A stretch of DNA of 12,097 bases from Actinomycetes bacterium (GTDB lineage Bacteria; Actinomycetota; Acidimicrobiia; Acidimicrobiales; RAAP-2), in assembly GCA_021806055.1 (NCBI GenBank), contig JAJZYE010000010.1, positions 1 to 12,097 on the forward strand, in the 5' to 3' direction. Within the stretch, counting starts at the first letter, position 1. Every line of letters starts with the position of its first letter. The notes under the pieces were generated by a model, which did not search any database, had not been told where the DNA came from, and saw only the letters and a list, made by a program, of their open reading frames with translations. A program made the translations under genes and the position numbers. Positions 1-6,314 of the stretch are shown piece after piece.

Positions 1-1
1 G

Positions 2-1291
2 GGGGCGCACGTCGCGGACCGCACCCTCGTCGTGCCCACGGGCACGCTCAAGGTTCGCGCCAACGACACCGACTACCGCTTTCGACCGGGCAGCGACTTC
101 TTCTACCTCACCGGGTGCGACGAGCCTGACTGCGTGCTGGTGATCACCCCGGGCCCGTCGGGCAGTCGCGCGACCCTCTACGTACCGGCCCGGCGCGACC
201 ACCACACCCACGAGTTCTTCACCGACTCGCGCTACGGCGAGCTGTGGGTGGGGTCGCGGCGCGGCGTGGCCGAGGCCGAGGCGTTCTACGCCCTGCCCAC
301 CGCACCGCTCGAGTACCTGGAGAAGGATCTCGCCTCACTGCGTGGCACGCCGACGGCGTGCGTGCGGGGGATCGATCCGCGCGTGGACGCGCTGGTCGAG
401 CCCGGCGACGCCGACGCCGACCTCGTGGCGGCGCTCGGCGAGCACCGGCTGATCAAGGACGACTTCGAGGTCGCCCAGCTCGAGGGGGCCATCGCCTCGA
501 CCGTCCGCGGCTTCGAGGACGTCGTGCGCGCGCTCCCCGCAGCCGAGGGACGTGGCGAGCGGCTCGTCGAGGGCGTCTTCAACCTTCGCGCGCGCGTGGA
601 GGGCAACGACGTCGGCTACGACACGATCGCGGCCAGCGGCACGCACGCGACGACCCTGCACTGGACGCGCAACGACGGCGTGGTGCGTCGCGGCGACCTG
701 CTGCTGCTCGACGCGGGCGTCGAGTGCGCGAACCTCTACACCGCCGACGTCACGCGAACCCTGCCGATCAGCGGGTCCTTCTCACCCGCCCAGCGACGCG
801 TGTACGACCTCGTGCTGGCCGCGCAGGACGCCGGCATCGCGGCGATACGCCCGGGCGTCGCCTTCCACGCGGCCCACGACGCGGCGATGGCCGTGCTGAC
901 CCAGGGCCTGGTCGACCTGGGCATCCTCGAGGGGGACCCACGGGGGGCGCTGCGCCGCGATCGCCAGTTGCACCGGCGCTACACCCTGCACGGCGTCAGC
1001 CACATGCTGGGCCTCGACGTCCACGACTGCGCGCAGGCGCGCAACGACGTCTATCAGGGTGAGCTGGCCGAAGGCTACGTGCTCACCGTCGAGCCCGGCC
1101 TGTACTTCCAGCCCCACGACGCGACGGTGCCCGAGGAGTACCGCGGCATTGGCGTGCGCATCGAGGACGACGTCCTGGTCACCGCCGACGGGGCGCGCAA
1201 CCTGTCCTCGGCCCTCCCACGCCGCGCCGAGGACGTCGAGGCGTGGATGGCCGCACTCTGGTCGAACGGACCACTCCTAACCCTCGCGTGA
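2..1291 (+). CDS. pepP: Xaa-Pro aminopeptidase (aminopeptidase P, M24B), 5' end cut by window
   Basis: The reading frame is open from base 2 with no stop, so the gene begins upstream of the window; 429 residues are visible and perhaps 20 are missing. The first ~130 residues look like the aminopeptidase P N-terminal domain (a DSDFFYLTG-like stretch near residue 30). The rest is a pita-bread M24 metallopeptidase domain. Counting from the first codon, the five metal ligands of the family are all present: D237 (LLLLDAG), D249 (ADVTRT), H334 (HGVSHMLGLDVHD), E364 (VEPGLY) and E388 (GVRIEDD). The TLHW segment near residue 220 corresponds to the TILHY segment of PepP. Members are cytoplasmic dinuclear-metal enzymes that remove an N-terminal residue preceding proline. 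It is the only plus-strand gene here, and its last 15 bp overlap the 3' end of the convergent P450 gene. Another M24B Xaa-Pro peptidase is possible, but the EYRGIGVRIEDD tail is very PepP-like. Confidence 0.93.
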   Translation, partial: GAHVADRTLVVPTGTLKVRANDTDYRFRPGSDFFYLTGCDEPDCVLVITPGPSGSRATLYVPARRDHHTHEFFTDSRYGELWVGSRRGVAEAEAFYALPTAPLEYLEKDLASLRGTPTACVRGIDPRVDALVEPGDADADLVAALGEHRLIKDDFEVAQLEGAIASTVRGFEDVVRALPAAEGRGERLVEGVFNLRARVEGNDVGYDTIAASGTHATTLHWTRNDGVVRRGDLLLLDAGVECANLYTADVTRTLPISGSFSPAQRRVYDLVLAAQDAGIAAIRPGVAFHAAHDAAMAVLTQGLVDLGILEGDPRGALRRDRQLHRRYTLHGVSHMLGLDVHDCAQARNDVYQGELAEGYVLTVEPGLYFQPHDATVPEEYRGIGVRIEDDVLVTADGARNLSSALPRRAEDVEAWMAALWSNGPLLTLA

Positions 1292-2494
1292 CGCCAGACG
1301 CAGCGGCAGGTGCCGCGGCCCGCGCACCTGGCCGGGGGCCCAGGTGACACCCGCCGGGTCGGCCAGTTCGAAGCGCGGATAGCGAGCGATGAACTCCTCG
1401 AGCGCCACGCGCAGCTCCAGGCGCGCGAGGTTCGACCCGGCACACCGGTGGATGCCCAGCCCGAAGGCCAGGTGGCGGTTCTCACGCCGGTCGATAACGA
1501 AGCGGTCGGCGTCGGGAAACACGGCCGGGTCGCGGTTCGCCGCGGGAAACCCGAGCAGGATCCAGTCGTCGCGCTTCATCGGGCAACCGAGGTAGTCGAC
1601 GTCCTCCTTGACCAGGCGGGCCATCGACACCGGCGCGTAGAAGCGCAGGAACTCCTCCACGGCCGTAGCCATGAGCTCCGGCTCGCTCGCGAGCCGCGCG
1701 AGGTCCCCGGGGTTCGTGGCGAGGTGCCACAGCGACGCCCCGATGGCGGACCACGTCGTATCGATGCCGGCCACCAGGATCAGGATCATCGTCCCGAAGA
1801 CGTGCTCGGGCGCGAGCCTCTGACCGCCCACCTCGACGGTGAGCAGGTACGTCGTGAGGTCGTCGCGCGGGTGCGCGCGATGATCCTCGATCTGGACGGC
1901 GAAGTACTCCTCGATCGGTGCGAACTGCTCGATGCGCTGCTCCACCGGTTGATCGATCCCCTCGAGCACCACGTGAACGAACTCGCGGAAGAGGTCCTCG
2001 TCGCGCTCGGGAAAGCCCAGCATGCGGATGATGACCGCCGGGGGGATGAACTGGGCGAACTCGCTGCCCGCATCGATCTCACCGCGCCCCGCCAGTGCGT
2101 CGAGCAGCCGACGACACAGCGCGCGGATCATCGGCTCGAGCGCGTTGACCGGCCCGGGAGCGAAGGCCGGCAGGATGAGGCGGCGCGCGATCTGGTGGAA
2201 CGGCGGATCCGACGAGATCGGTGGGGCCACCCCGATTGGGGCCGGGGGGGCGTCCTCGAGCGGGCGCCCATTGCCGATCACCACGGTGCGACTGGTGAAG
2301 TGCTCGGTGTCCTTGGCGACGCGCGACACCGCGTCGTGGGTGGTCGGGAACCATCCGCCGCCGTAGCGCTCGGTGTGCGCGACCGGGCAACGCCGACGCA
2401 AATCATCCCAGATCGGGTAGGGATCAGCCACCCAACGCGGGTCGGTGTGGTCCCAGTCCGTGGCGAAGTCGCGAACGGGCACCTTGTCACTCAC
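1277..2494 (-). CDS. Cytochrome P450
   Basis: This 405-residue protein has the normal length of a soluble bacterial P450 and no signal or anchor helix. Hallmarks in order: a C-helix segment around residues 96-112 (DPPFHQIARRL), the I-helix AGIDTT at 242-247 with the oxygen-activating Thr, the K-helix ExxR as E281-x-x-R284, and the heme loop FGLGIHRCAG with Cys351 as thiolate ligand. It should catalyse an NAD(P)H- and O2-dependent mono-oxygenation using electrons from the ferredoxin encoded just upstream. The substrate is not readable from sequence and I do not assign a CYP family. I chose the GTG at 2494 because it forms a 4-base GTGA overlap with the ferredoxin stop. The open frame continues to 2713, but that part lies out of frame over the ferredoxin and has arginine-rich shadow composition. 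No reductase gene is in the window. Confidence 0.95.
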   Translation of the reverse strand: MSDKVPVRDFATDWDHTDPRWVADPYPIWDDLRRRCPVAHTERYGGGWFPTTHDAVSRVAKDTEHFTSRTVVIGNGRPLEDAPPAPIGVAPPISSDPPFHQIARRLILPAFAPGPVNALEPMIRALCRRLLDALAGRGEIDAGSEFAQFIPPAVIIRMLGFPERDEDLFREFVHVVLEGIDQPVEQRIEQFAPIEEYFAVQIEDHRAHPRDDLTTYLLTVEVGGQRLAPEHVFGTMILILVAGIDTTWSAIGASLWHLATNPGDLARLASEPELMATAVEEFLRFYAPVSMARLVKEDVDYLGCPMKRDDWILLGFPAANRDPAVFPDADRFVIDRRENRHLAFGLGIHRCAGSNLARLELRVALEEFIARYPRFELADPAGVTWAPGQVRGPRHLPLRLASREG

Positions 2495-2697
2495 GTCGAC
2501 TCCTCCAGCGACACCGCGTGCTCCGGGCAGTTCGCGACCGCCAAGCGTGCCGCGTCGAGGTGGGTCTCGTCCACGGTCCCGTCGCCGCGCACCACGCCGT
2601 TGCCCAGGTCGTCGAAGGCGAAGAGTTCCGGGGCCAGCGAGAAGCACCGGCCGTGCCCCTGGCACTGGTCGACGTCGATCGAAACCCTCACGGTCAC
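2491..2697 (-). CDS. Small 3Fe-4S type ferredoxin, P450 partner
   Basis: This 68-residue acidic protein has a single iron-sulfur cluster motif: C12-x2-H15-x2-C18 and a later C57-P. Three cysteines with a non-cysteine residue in the second position is the pattern of the [3Fe-4S] ferredoxins that feed electrons to actinobacterial P450s; here that residue is His, as in several mycobacterial P450 ferredoxins. The gene lies directly upstream of the P450 and its TGA overlaps the P450 GTG, so the two are almost certainly co-translated. I use the GTG at 2697; a GTGAGG-like ribosome site lies about 10 bases upstream, and a second GTG two codons later is a less likely alternative. The cluster type is inferred from the ligand pattern. 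Confidence 0.92.
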   Translation of the reverse strand: MTVRVSIDVDQCQGHGRCFSLAPELFAFDDLGNGVVRGDGTVDETHLDAARLAVANCPEHAVSLEEST

Positions 2698-2751
2698 CCC
2701 CCGCCAGCCTCACCCTACTACTGGGTAAAGCCGTACTGACCAGCCCGAATG

Positions 2752-2767
2752 CTGTGAAACTTCACAG
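2752..2767. promoter_or_regulatory. 16-bp inverted repeat upstream of ferredoxin-P450
   Basis: CTGTGAA-AC-TTCACAG is a perfect 7-bp-arm inverted repeat in the 80-bp gap between serB and the ferredoxin gene, centred about 62 bp upstream of the ferredoxin GTG. The right half, read on the minus strand, gives TTCACA (2758-2753), which could be a -35 element, although the -10 at the right distance (TACGGC) is poor. TAGGGT at 2717-2712 is another -10 candidate. The size and symmetry fit an operator for a dimeric repressor controlling the P450 pair. A weak hairpin after serB is the alternative, but the 2-base loop and missing T-run argue against a terminator. Confidence 0.45.
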
Positions 2768-2777
2768 GATGGCGACG

Positions 2778-3959
2778 CTACTCGGTCTCGATCTCCTCGC
2801 GGCTGATTCCAAGGAAGTACAGCACGGCGTCGAGGTAGGGCACCGACAGCGCCGCGTCGGCGTGATCGCGCACGACCGCCTTGGCGTTAAAGGCAATGCC
2901 CAGTCCCGCCACGGACAGCATGTCGATGTCGTTGGCCCCGTCCCCCACCGCCACGGTCTGGGCAAGTGGCACCCCCACCTCCTGCGCGAAGCGGCGCAGC
3001 GCCCGGGCCTTGCCCGCGCGGTCGACGATGGGATCCAACACGCGCCCCGTGAGGCGTCCGTCGACGATCTCCAGACGGTTGGCTTCGAGGTAGGGCACAC
3101 CCAGTTCCTCGAGCAGTGGCGTCAACACCTCCGCGAATCCCCCGGACACCACCGCGGCCACGTACCCCAGGCGGCCCAGCGTGCGCAGCAGCGTGCGCGC
3201 TCCCGGACTCAGGCGCAGCCGCGAGCGGACGTCGTCGAGCACGTCCACGGGCAGCCCGGCCAGAACCGCGACGCGACGGCGCAGCGACTCGGCGAAGTCC
3301 AGCTCCCCGGCCATGGTGGCCGCCGTGACCGCCGCCACCTCGTCGGCGCGCCCGGCCACCTCGGCCAGCAGATCGATGACCTCGTCGCGCAGCAGCGTGG
3401 AGTCCGCGTCCATCACCACCAGGTGCTTCGCGCGCCGGTGCAGCCCCGCGCGCTGCACCGCGAGGTCCAGGCCGAGATCCTGGGCCACCGCGGTGACCCG
3501 CCGGCGCAGGGCATCGTGATCGGGCCCGCGCACCACCAGCTCGTAGCAGTCCACCGGGTAGGCCGCGAGGTGCACGATGCGCTCGCAGGTCGCCCCCGTG
3601 GCGGCGATCGCCGAGAACACGCCCTCGAGGGCTTTCGCCCCAATGGCGGGCGCGAGCAGCGTGACCAGGAGACGATGCCCCACGGCGACCTCGCTGAGCG
3701 CCACCGGCTCCACGCTGACGCTCACGCCGCCGGTCGCCACCGCGTGGTCGAGCACGCGCTGGCGCACCGCGGACGCGCTGAGCGCCTCGTCGGTCGCGAG
3801 CTCCGCACACAGCACGAGCTGCCCACGCAACGTGATCTGGGCCACGTCGCGCAGTGCGGTCGCGTCACTGGCGAGCGTCGCCAGGGCGCGGAACAGCTGC
3901 GCGCCGACCCCCACGCGGTCGGGTCCACTCACGGTCACCAGGTACGTGGTCGAGGACAT
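2778..3959 (-). CDS. serB: Phosphoserine phosphatase SerB with N-terminal ACT domains
   Basis: The 393-residue protein carries out the last step of serine synthesis, hydrolysing phosphoserine to serine in the cytoplasm. The N-terminal ~170 residues contain two ACT-like regulatory segments (about 5-80 and 96-170), the layout known from mycobacterial SerB2, where they bind amino acids. The catalytic HAD domain follows with all four motifs: DADST with nucleophile D184 and acid/base D186, SGG with S272, K317, and GDGANDID with D340 and D344. The ATG at 3959 starts 24 bp after the stop of the MFS gene. There is no clear ribosome site, but a -10-like TACGCT ends six bases before the ATG. The MFS-serB link looks positional rather than metabolic. 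Confidence 0.95.
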   Translation of the reverse strand: MSSTTYLVTVSGPDRVGVGAQLFRALATLASDATALRDVAQITLRGQLVLCAELATDEALSASAVRQRVLDHAVATGGVSVSVEPVALSEVAVGHRLLVTLLAPAIGAKALEGVFSAIAATGATCERIVHLAAYPVDCYELVVRGPDHDALRRRVTAVAQDLGLDLAVQRAGLHRRAKHLVVMDADSTLLRDEVIDLLAEVAGRADEVAAVTAATMAGELDFAESLRRRVAVLAGLPVDVLDDVRSRLRLSPGARTLLRTLGRLGYVAAVVSGGFAEVLTPLLEELGVPYLEANRLEIVDGRLTGRVLDPIVDRAGKARALRRFAQEVGVPLAQTVAVGDGANDIDMLSVAGLGIAFNAKAVVRDHADAALSVPYLDAVLYFLGISREEIETE

Positions 3960-3965
3960 GTCTCG

Positions 3966-3971
3966 AGCGTA
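3966..3971 (-). promoter_or_regulatory. Possible -10 element for leaderless serB transcript
   Basis: On the minus strand TACGCT fits the actinobacterial TANNNT -10 pattern and ends six bases before the serB ATG, which puts the expected transcription start at or next to the ATG. No recognisable -35 lies 16-18 bases upstream. serB also lacks a Shine-Dalgarno sequence, which fits leaderless translation. It could equally be read from the MFS transcript. Confidence 0.3.
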
Positions 3972-3983
3972 GGGCGCGGCCGG

Positions 3984-5249
3984 CTACTCGGGTGACGACG
4001 CCCGGCTCGCGCGCAGCGCGGCGACGTGCACGTCACGGCGCGCGTCAAAACGCCACAGCGCGCGCAGCCCCACCCCGGCGGCGGCCACCGACCCCGTGCA
4101 CGCGAGTCCACCCAGAGAGAGCGACGCGCGCAGCCCGACCCATCGCGCCATCACCCCGGCGCGAAACTGACCCCCCGTCGGACCGATCGAGTACGAGATC
4201 AGCTCGATGCCCGCCATGCGCCCACGCACCTCGAGGGGAATCGACTCGTTCCACATCGTCGTGCGAAAGATCCCGCTCACCGCGTCGGCGCCGCCGCCGA
4301 TGATCAACCCGACCATCGCCCACGCCAGTGACGCGGTCGCGGCGAAGAGGGCCACACCCAAGCCCCAGAGGCCCGCCGCCACCACTACCGCCCGCCCGTA
4401 GTGGTGAACGCGGTGCGTCCATCGCGAGGTCATCGTCGCGAGCAGCGCGCCAATCGGCAGGGCGCAGTACAAGAGGGCGAGAGCGTAGGTGCGATGAAAG
4501 CCAGCCGCTACGAATGGCAGCATCACCACCGGGTAGGCCAGCACCATGGCCAGCACGTCGATCGCGTAGGTCCCCAGCAGGTCGGGCCGTGAGCGCACGT
4601 ACGCGACACCCTCGCGTAGCGCGGCGCCACGCGAGGCGCCACGGTCCGCTCGCGGCGGACTCGGCGCGAGGGTCACGAGCAGGGCGAGGGACAGCGCCAG
4701 CGTCACCAGGTTGGCCTCGTAGGCGACGGCGGGACCGAACGCCACCACCGCCAGGCCACCCAGGGCGGGGCCCAGGATCGACGCGGCGGTCTGGCGGATC
4801 GTCGCGAGCGCGGCGGCCGCTCGCTGAAGGTCGTGCGAGACGTAGGTCTGGTTGAGCGCCCCGATACTGGGCTGTTGCAGCGCACCGATGCCCACCACCG
4901 CCACGTCGGCGACGTAGAGCGCCCACACCTGCGGCGACGGGACCAGCGCGTTCAGGACCAGCCCACCGATCGCCACCATCGTCGACGCCTCGAGCACCAC
5001 GATCAGCCGCCGGCGATCCACCCGATCGGCGAGGAGCCCGCCCCACAAGCCCAGCACCACGATCGGTACGAGCTCGACCAGACCGAGGGTGCCAACCACG
5101 AGCGGCGAGTTCGTAAGGACCTTCAACTGGAACGGCACGGTGACGAAGGTCGCTTGTCCCCCGAGGGCCGTCACGAAGCCCGCCACGTAGAGACGACGAA
5201 ACGACGCCGAGGCGCGCCAGGGCGAGAGGTCCACTCCCAGTGATCTCAC
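3984..5249 (-). CDS. MFS exporter, EntS-like (MFS_3 type)
   Basis: This 421-residue membrane protein has about 12 hydrophobic segments from residue ~21 to ~396. The MFS motif A between helices 2 and 3 reads GLLADRVDRRR (71-81). A cytoplasmic central loop rich in Arg and Ser lies at ~197-212. The conserved segment after helix 10 (EVRGRMAGIELISYSIGPTGG, about 340-360) is characteristic of the EntS/MFS_3 group, which contains the enterobactin exporter and many uncharacterised drug or metabolite exporters. It probably exports a small molecule by proton antiport; the substrate is unknown. I chose the GTG at 5249 because it overlaps the acetyltransferase stop as GTGA; the open frame to 5468 has shadow composition. 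The coupling suggests acetyltransferase and exporter act together. Confidence 0.88.
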   Translation of the reverse strand: MRSLGVDLSPWRASASFRRLYVAGFVTALGGQATFVTVPFQLKVLTNSPLVVGTLGLVELVPIVVLGLWGGLLADRVDRRRLIVVLEASTMVAIGGLVLNALVPSPQVWALYVADVAVVGIGALQQPSIGALNQTYVSHDLQRAAAALATIRQTAASILGPALGGLAVVAFGPAVAYEANLVTLALSLALLVTLAPSPPRADRGASRGAALREGVAYVRSRPDLLGTYAIDVLAMVLAYPVVMLPFVAAGFHRTYALALLYCALPIGALLATMTSRWTHRVHHYGRAVVVAAGLWGLGVALFAATASLAWAMVGLIIGGGADAVSGIFRTTMWNESIPLEVRGRMAGIELISYSIGPTGGQFRAGVMARWVGLRASLSLGGLACTGSVAAAGVGLRALWRFDARRDVHVAALRASRASSPE

Positions 5250-5884
5250 GGGGCGCCCGACTGCCACCCCCGCTCGGGCGAGTAGTGGCGCAACACCCGG
5301 GCCGGGACACCACCGAGAACCACGTGGCCAGGGAACGTCCCGCGAACGACGGCCCCGGCGGCCACCACCGTGTGCGGGCCGAGGGTCGTGCCCGGCAAGA
5401 TCACCGCGTTCGCCCCGAGCCAGCTGCCCGACCCGATTCGCACCGCGGCCTCGGTGGGTCGCTGCCAACCGATGGCGGCATCAGGATCCTCGTAGGAGTG
5501 ATTCTGGTCGGTGATGTAGACGTAGGGGCCCGTCTGGATCTCGTCGCCCAACACGATCGACCAGTTACCCACGAGGTGCGAGCCCCGACCGATCACGCAA
5601 CGCCGTCCAATCGAGATGACGGGAGAACTGATCATCTCCTGGTCGCCGTTGATCCCCGCGGTGAGACAGACGTTCGGACCGATCAGCGTGTCGTCACCGA
5701 TGGACAGGTAGCGCTCGTTGTAGACCACACCCTGGGGCGCCATAAGCGCAGCGCGTTGGCCAAAGTAGTAAAACCGACGCGCGTAGGGGTCATCAGGGCC
5801 CACGGTGGCGACGTCGTTCACGTACCGGCGCGCCGCGCGCACCCCCGCACCGAGGGCGTGACGAAGTCGACGGCGCACGGACAT
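5246..5884 (-). CDS. Hexapeptide-repeat (LbH) O-acetyltransferase, WbbJ/LacA-like
   Basis: The 212-residue protein starts with a basic region (1-20). From about residue 58 to 195 it shows imperfect hexapeptide repeats ([LIV]-G-x4), such as SIGDDTLIGP, SIGRRCVIGR and RIGSGSWLGANAVILPG. This is the left-handed beta-helix of trimeric acetyl-CoA dependent acyltransferases. H129 in TDQNHSYED matches the catalytic His of the WbbJ, LacA and NodL type, and GGVPARVLR at 191-199 is the usual C-terminal signature. The acceptor is probably a sugar or small-molecule hydroxyl, not identifiable here. Its stop overlaps the MFS start. The ATG at 5884 is preferred: the beta-helix lies fully downstream, and a -10-like TAGCGT ends seven bases before it. 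The frame remains open to 5977, but that extension is arginine-rich and unconvincing. Confidence 0.87.
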   Translation of the reverse strand: MSVRRRLRHALGAGVRAARRYVNDVATVGPDDPYARRFYYFGQRAALMAPQGVVYNERYLSIGDDTLIGPNVCLTAGINGDQEMISSPVISIGRRCVIGRGSHLVGNWSIVLGDEIQTGPYVYITDQNHSYEDPDAAIGWQRPTEAAVRIGSGSWLGANAVILPGTTLGPHTVVAAGAVVRGTFPGHVVLGGVPARVLRHYSPERGWQSGAP

Positions 5885-5891
5885 GCGTGTC

Positions 5892-5919
5892 ACGCTACCG
5901 CGAGACGAACCCACGCCAA
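5892..5919 (-). promoter_or_regulatory. Predicted promoter of acetyltransferase gene, leaderless type
   Basis: On the minus strand TTGGCG (5919-5914) is followed after 16 bases by TAGCGT (5897-5892), and the ATG begins seven bases after that. This spacing would place the transcription start at the ATG, a leaderless mRNA, common in actinobacteria. No Shine-Dalgarno precedes the ATG, which agrees. The assignment rests on motif matches only. Confidence 0.45.
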
Positions 5920-5955
5920 AGAGCCGTCGGACAACGACGACGGGTGGCCGCGCGA

Positions 5956-6168
5956 TCAGTCGCGCGCGCCGCCGCACGCCGGGGCCATCCGCGGCTCGTC
6001 GCTCCGTGGCGTCGCCTCGATCGTCGACGTACGCGTCACCAGGTGGATGTCGGGTCGTCCAGAACGACGTCGCACCACTGCAGAGAACCGACTCACGCTC
6101 GGCCTCGTGAACCGCCGCGTCAGAGGGCGGCCATCCGCGGCGTCGCGACCATCGCTACTCTCGCTCAC
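5956..6168 (-). CDS. Possible small protein of unknown function (70 aa)
   Basis: This frame of 70 codons starts with GTG at 6168, preceded by AGGGAG with a 7-base spacer, a good ribosome site. A promoter-like pair lies just upstream. The product is rich in Ser, Arg and Pro, has two Cys-free arginine clusters near residues 18-37, no membrane segment, and resembles no family I know. In GC-rich DNA a frame of this length is expected by chance, so only the start signals argue for it. It may instead be a transcribed leader. Confidence 0.27.
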   Translation of the reverse strand: MSESSDGRDAADGRPLTRRFTRPSVSRFSAVVRRRSGRPDIHLVTRTSTIEATPRSDEPRMAPACGGARD

Positions 6169-6191
6169 GTCGTTACTCCCTATCGTGGGGG

Positions 6192-6219
6192 ACCGTACAC
6201 CTCACGAGCCGATCGTCAC
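6192..6219 (-). promoter_or_regulatory. Promoter-like pair ahead of the 70-codon frame
   Basis: On the minus strand GTGACG (6219-6214), a 16-base spacer and TACGGT (6197-6192) resemble a sigma-70 class promoter. It lies about 24 bp upstream of the GTG at 6168 and could also drive the acetyltransferase-MFS genes. The -35 matches the consensus at only four of six bases. Confidence 0.3.
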
Positions 6220-6292
6220 CACGCCACCGCACCTCACCTCCATCGACGACCACGGCGCCGGTGACCCAATCCCGACCCGCACCTCCGCGTCA

Positions 6293-6313
6293 GCGTGGCG
6301 CTCGCACCACCGC
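6293..6313 (-). terminator. Hairpin directly after recA stop, possible terminator
   Basis: On the minus strand an imperfect stem of eight pairs (arms around GTGGTG and CGCCAC with one bulged G and one G-T pair) closes a CGAG loop, starting one base after the recA stop codon. There is no T-run behind it, so it is not a classical intrinsic terminator, though GC-rich actinobacteria often have such T-poor hairpins. Confidence 0.3.
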
Positions 6314-6314
6314 G

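Larger units (their letters stand above)
5885..6314. other. About 430 bp between recA and acetyltransferase without a conserved gene
   Basis: This stretch lies downstream of recA, where actinobacteria usually carry recX. Reading all three minus-strand frames, I find no RecX-like protein or other family. It contains a hairpin right after recA, a promoter-like pair with a ribosome site and a 70-codon reading frame, the leaderless-type promoter of the acetyltransferase, and a 13-bp direct repeat (GGCCATCCGCGGC at 5983-5995 and 6129-6141). The long plus-strand frame through it is a continuation of an antisense shadow. Confidence 0.6.

Noticed and set aside
1277..1291. Bidirectional terminator between pepP and P450
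   Set aside because: The two genes overlap tail to tail by 15 bp and no inverted repeat is visible at the junction.
2495..2713. N-terminal extension of the P450 across the ferredoxin gene, suggesting a fusion
   Set aside because: The extension is out of frame with the ferredoxin and has shadow composition; the GTG at 2494 with the GTGA overlap explains the start.
2445..3995. 516-codon plus-strand frame opposite serB (also 1310-2728 opposite the P450, 5240-6499, 8504-9859 and 9887-11053)
   Set aside because: Products are rich in Arg, His, Gly and Pro with no recognisable domain, and each lies antisense to a gene with clear catalytic motifs. Long antisense frames are normal in GC-rich DNA.
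5250..5468. N-terminal extension of the MFS protein over the acetyltransferase gene
   Set aside because: It reads the acetyltransferase 3' end in another frame and lacks a membrane or known domain; the GTGA overlap start is better.
5983..6141. 13-bp direct repeat GGCCATCCGCGGC as attachment site or insertion footprint
   Set aside because: Short, GC-rich, with no integrase or transposase nearby; chance is the simpler explanation.
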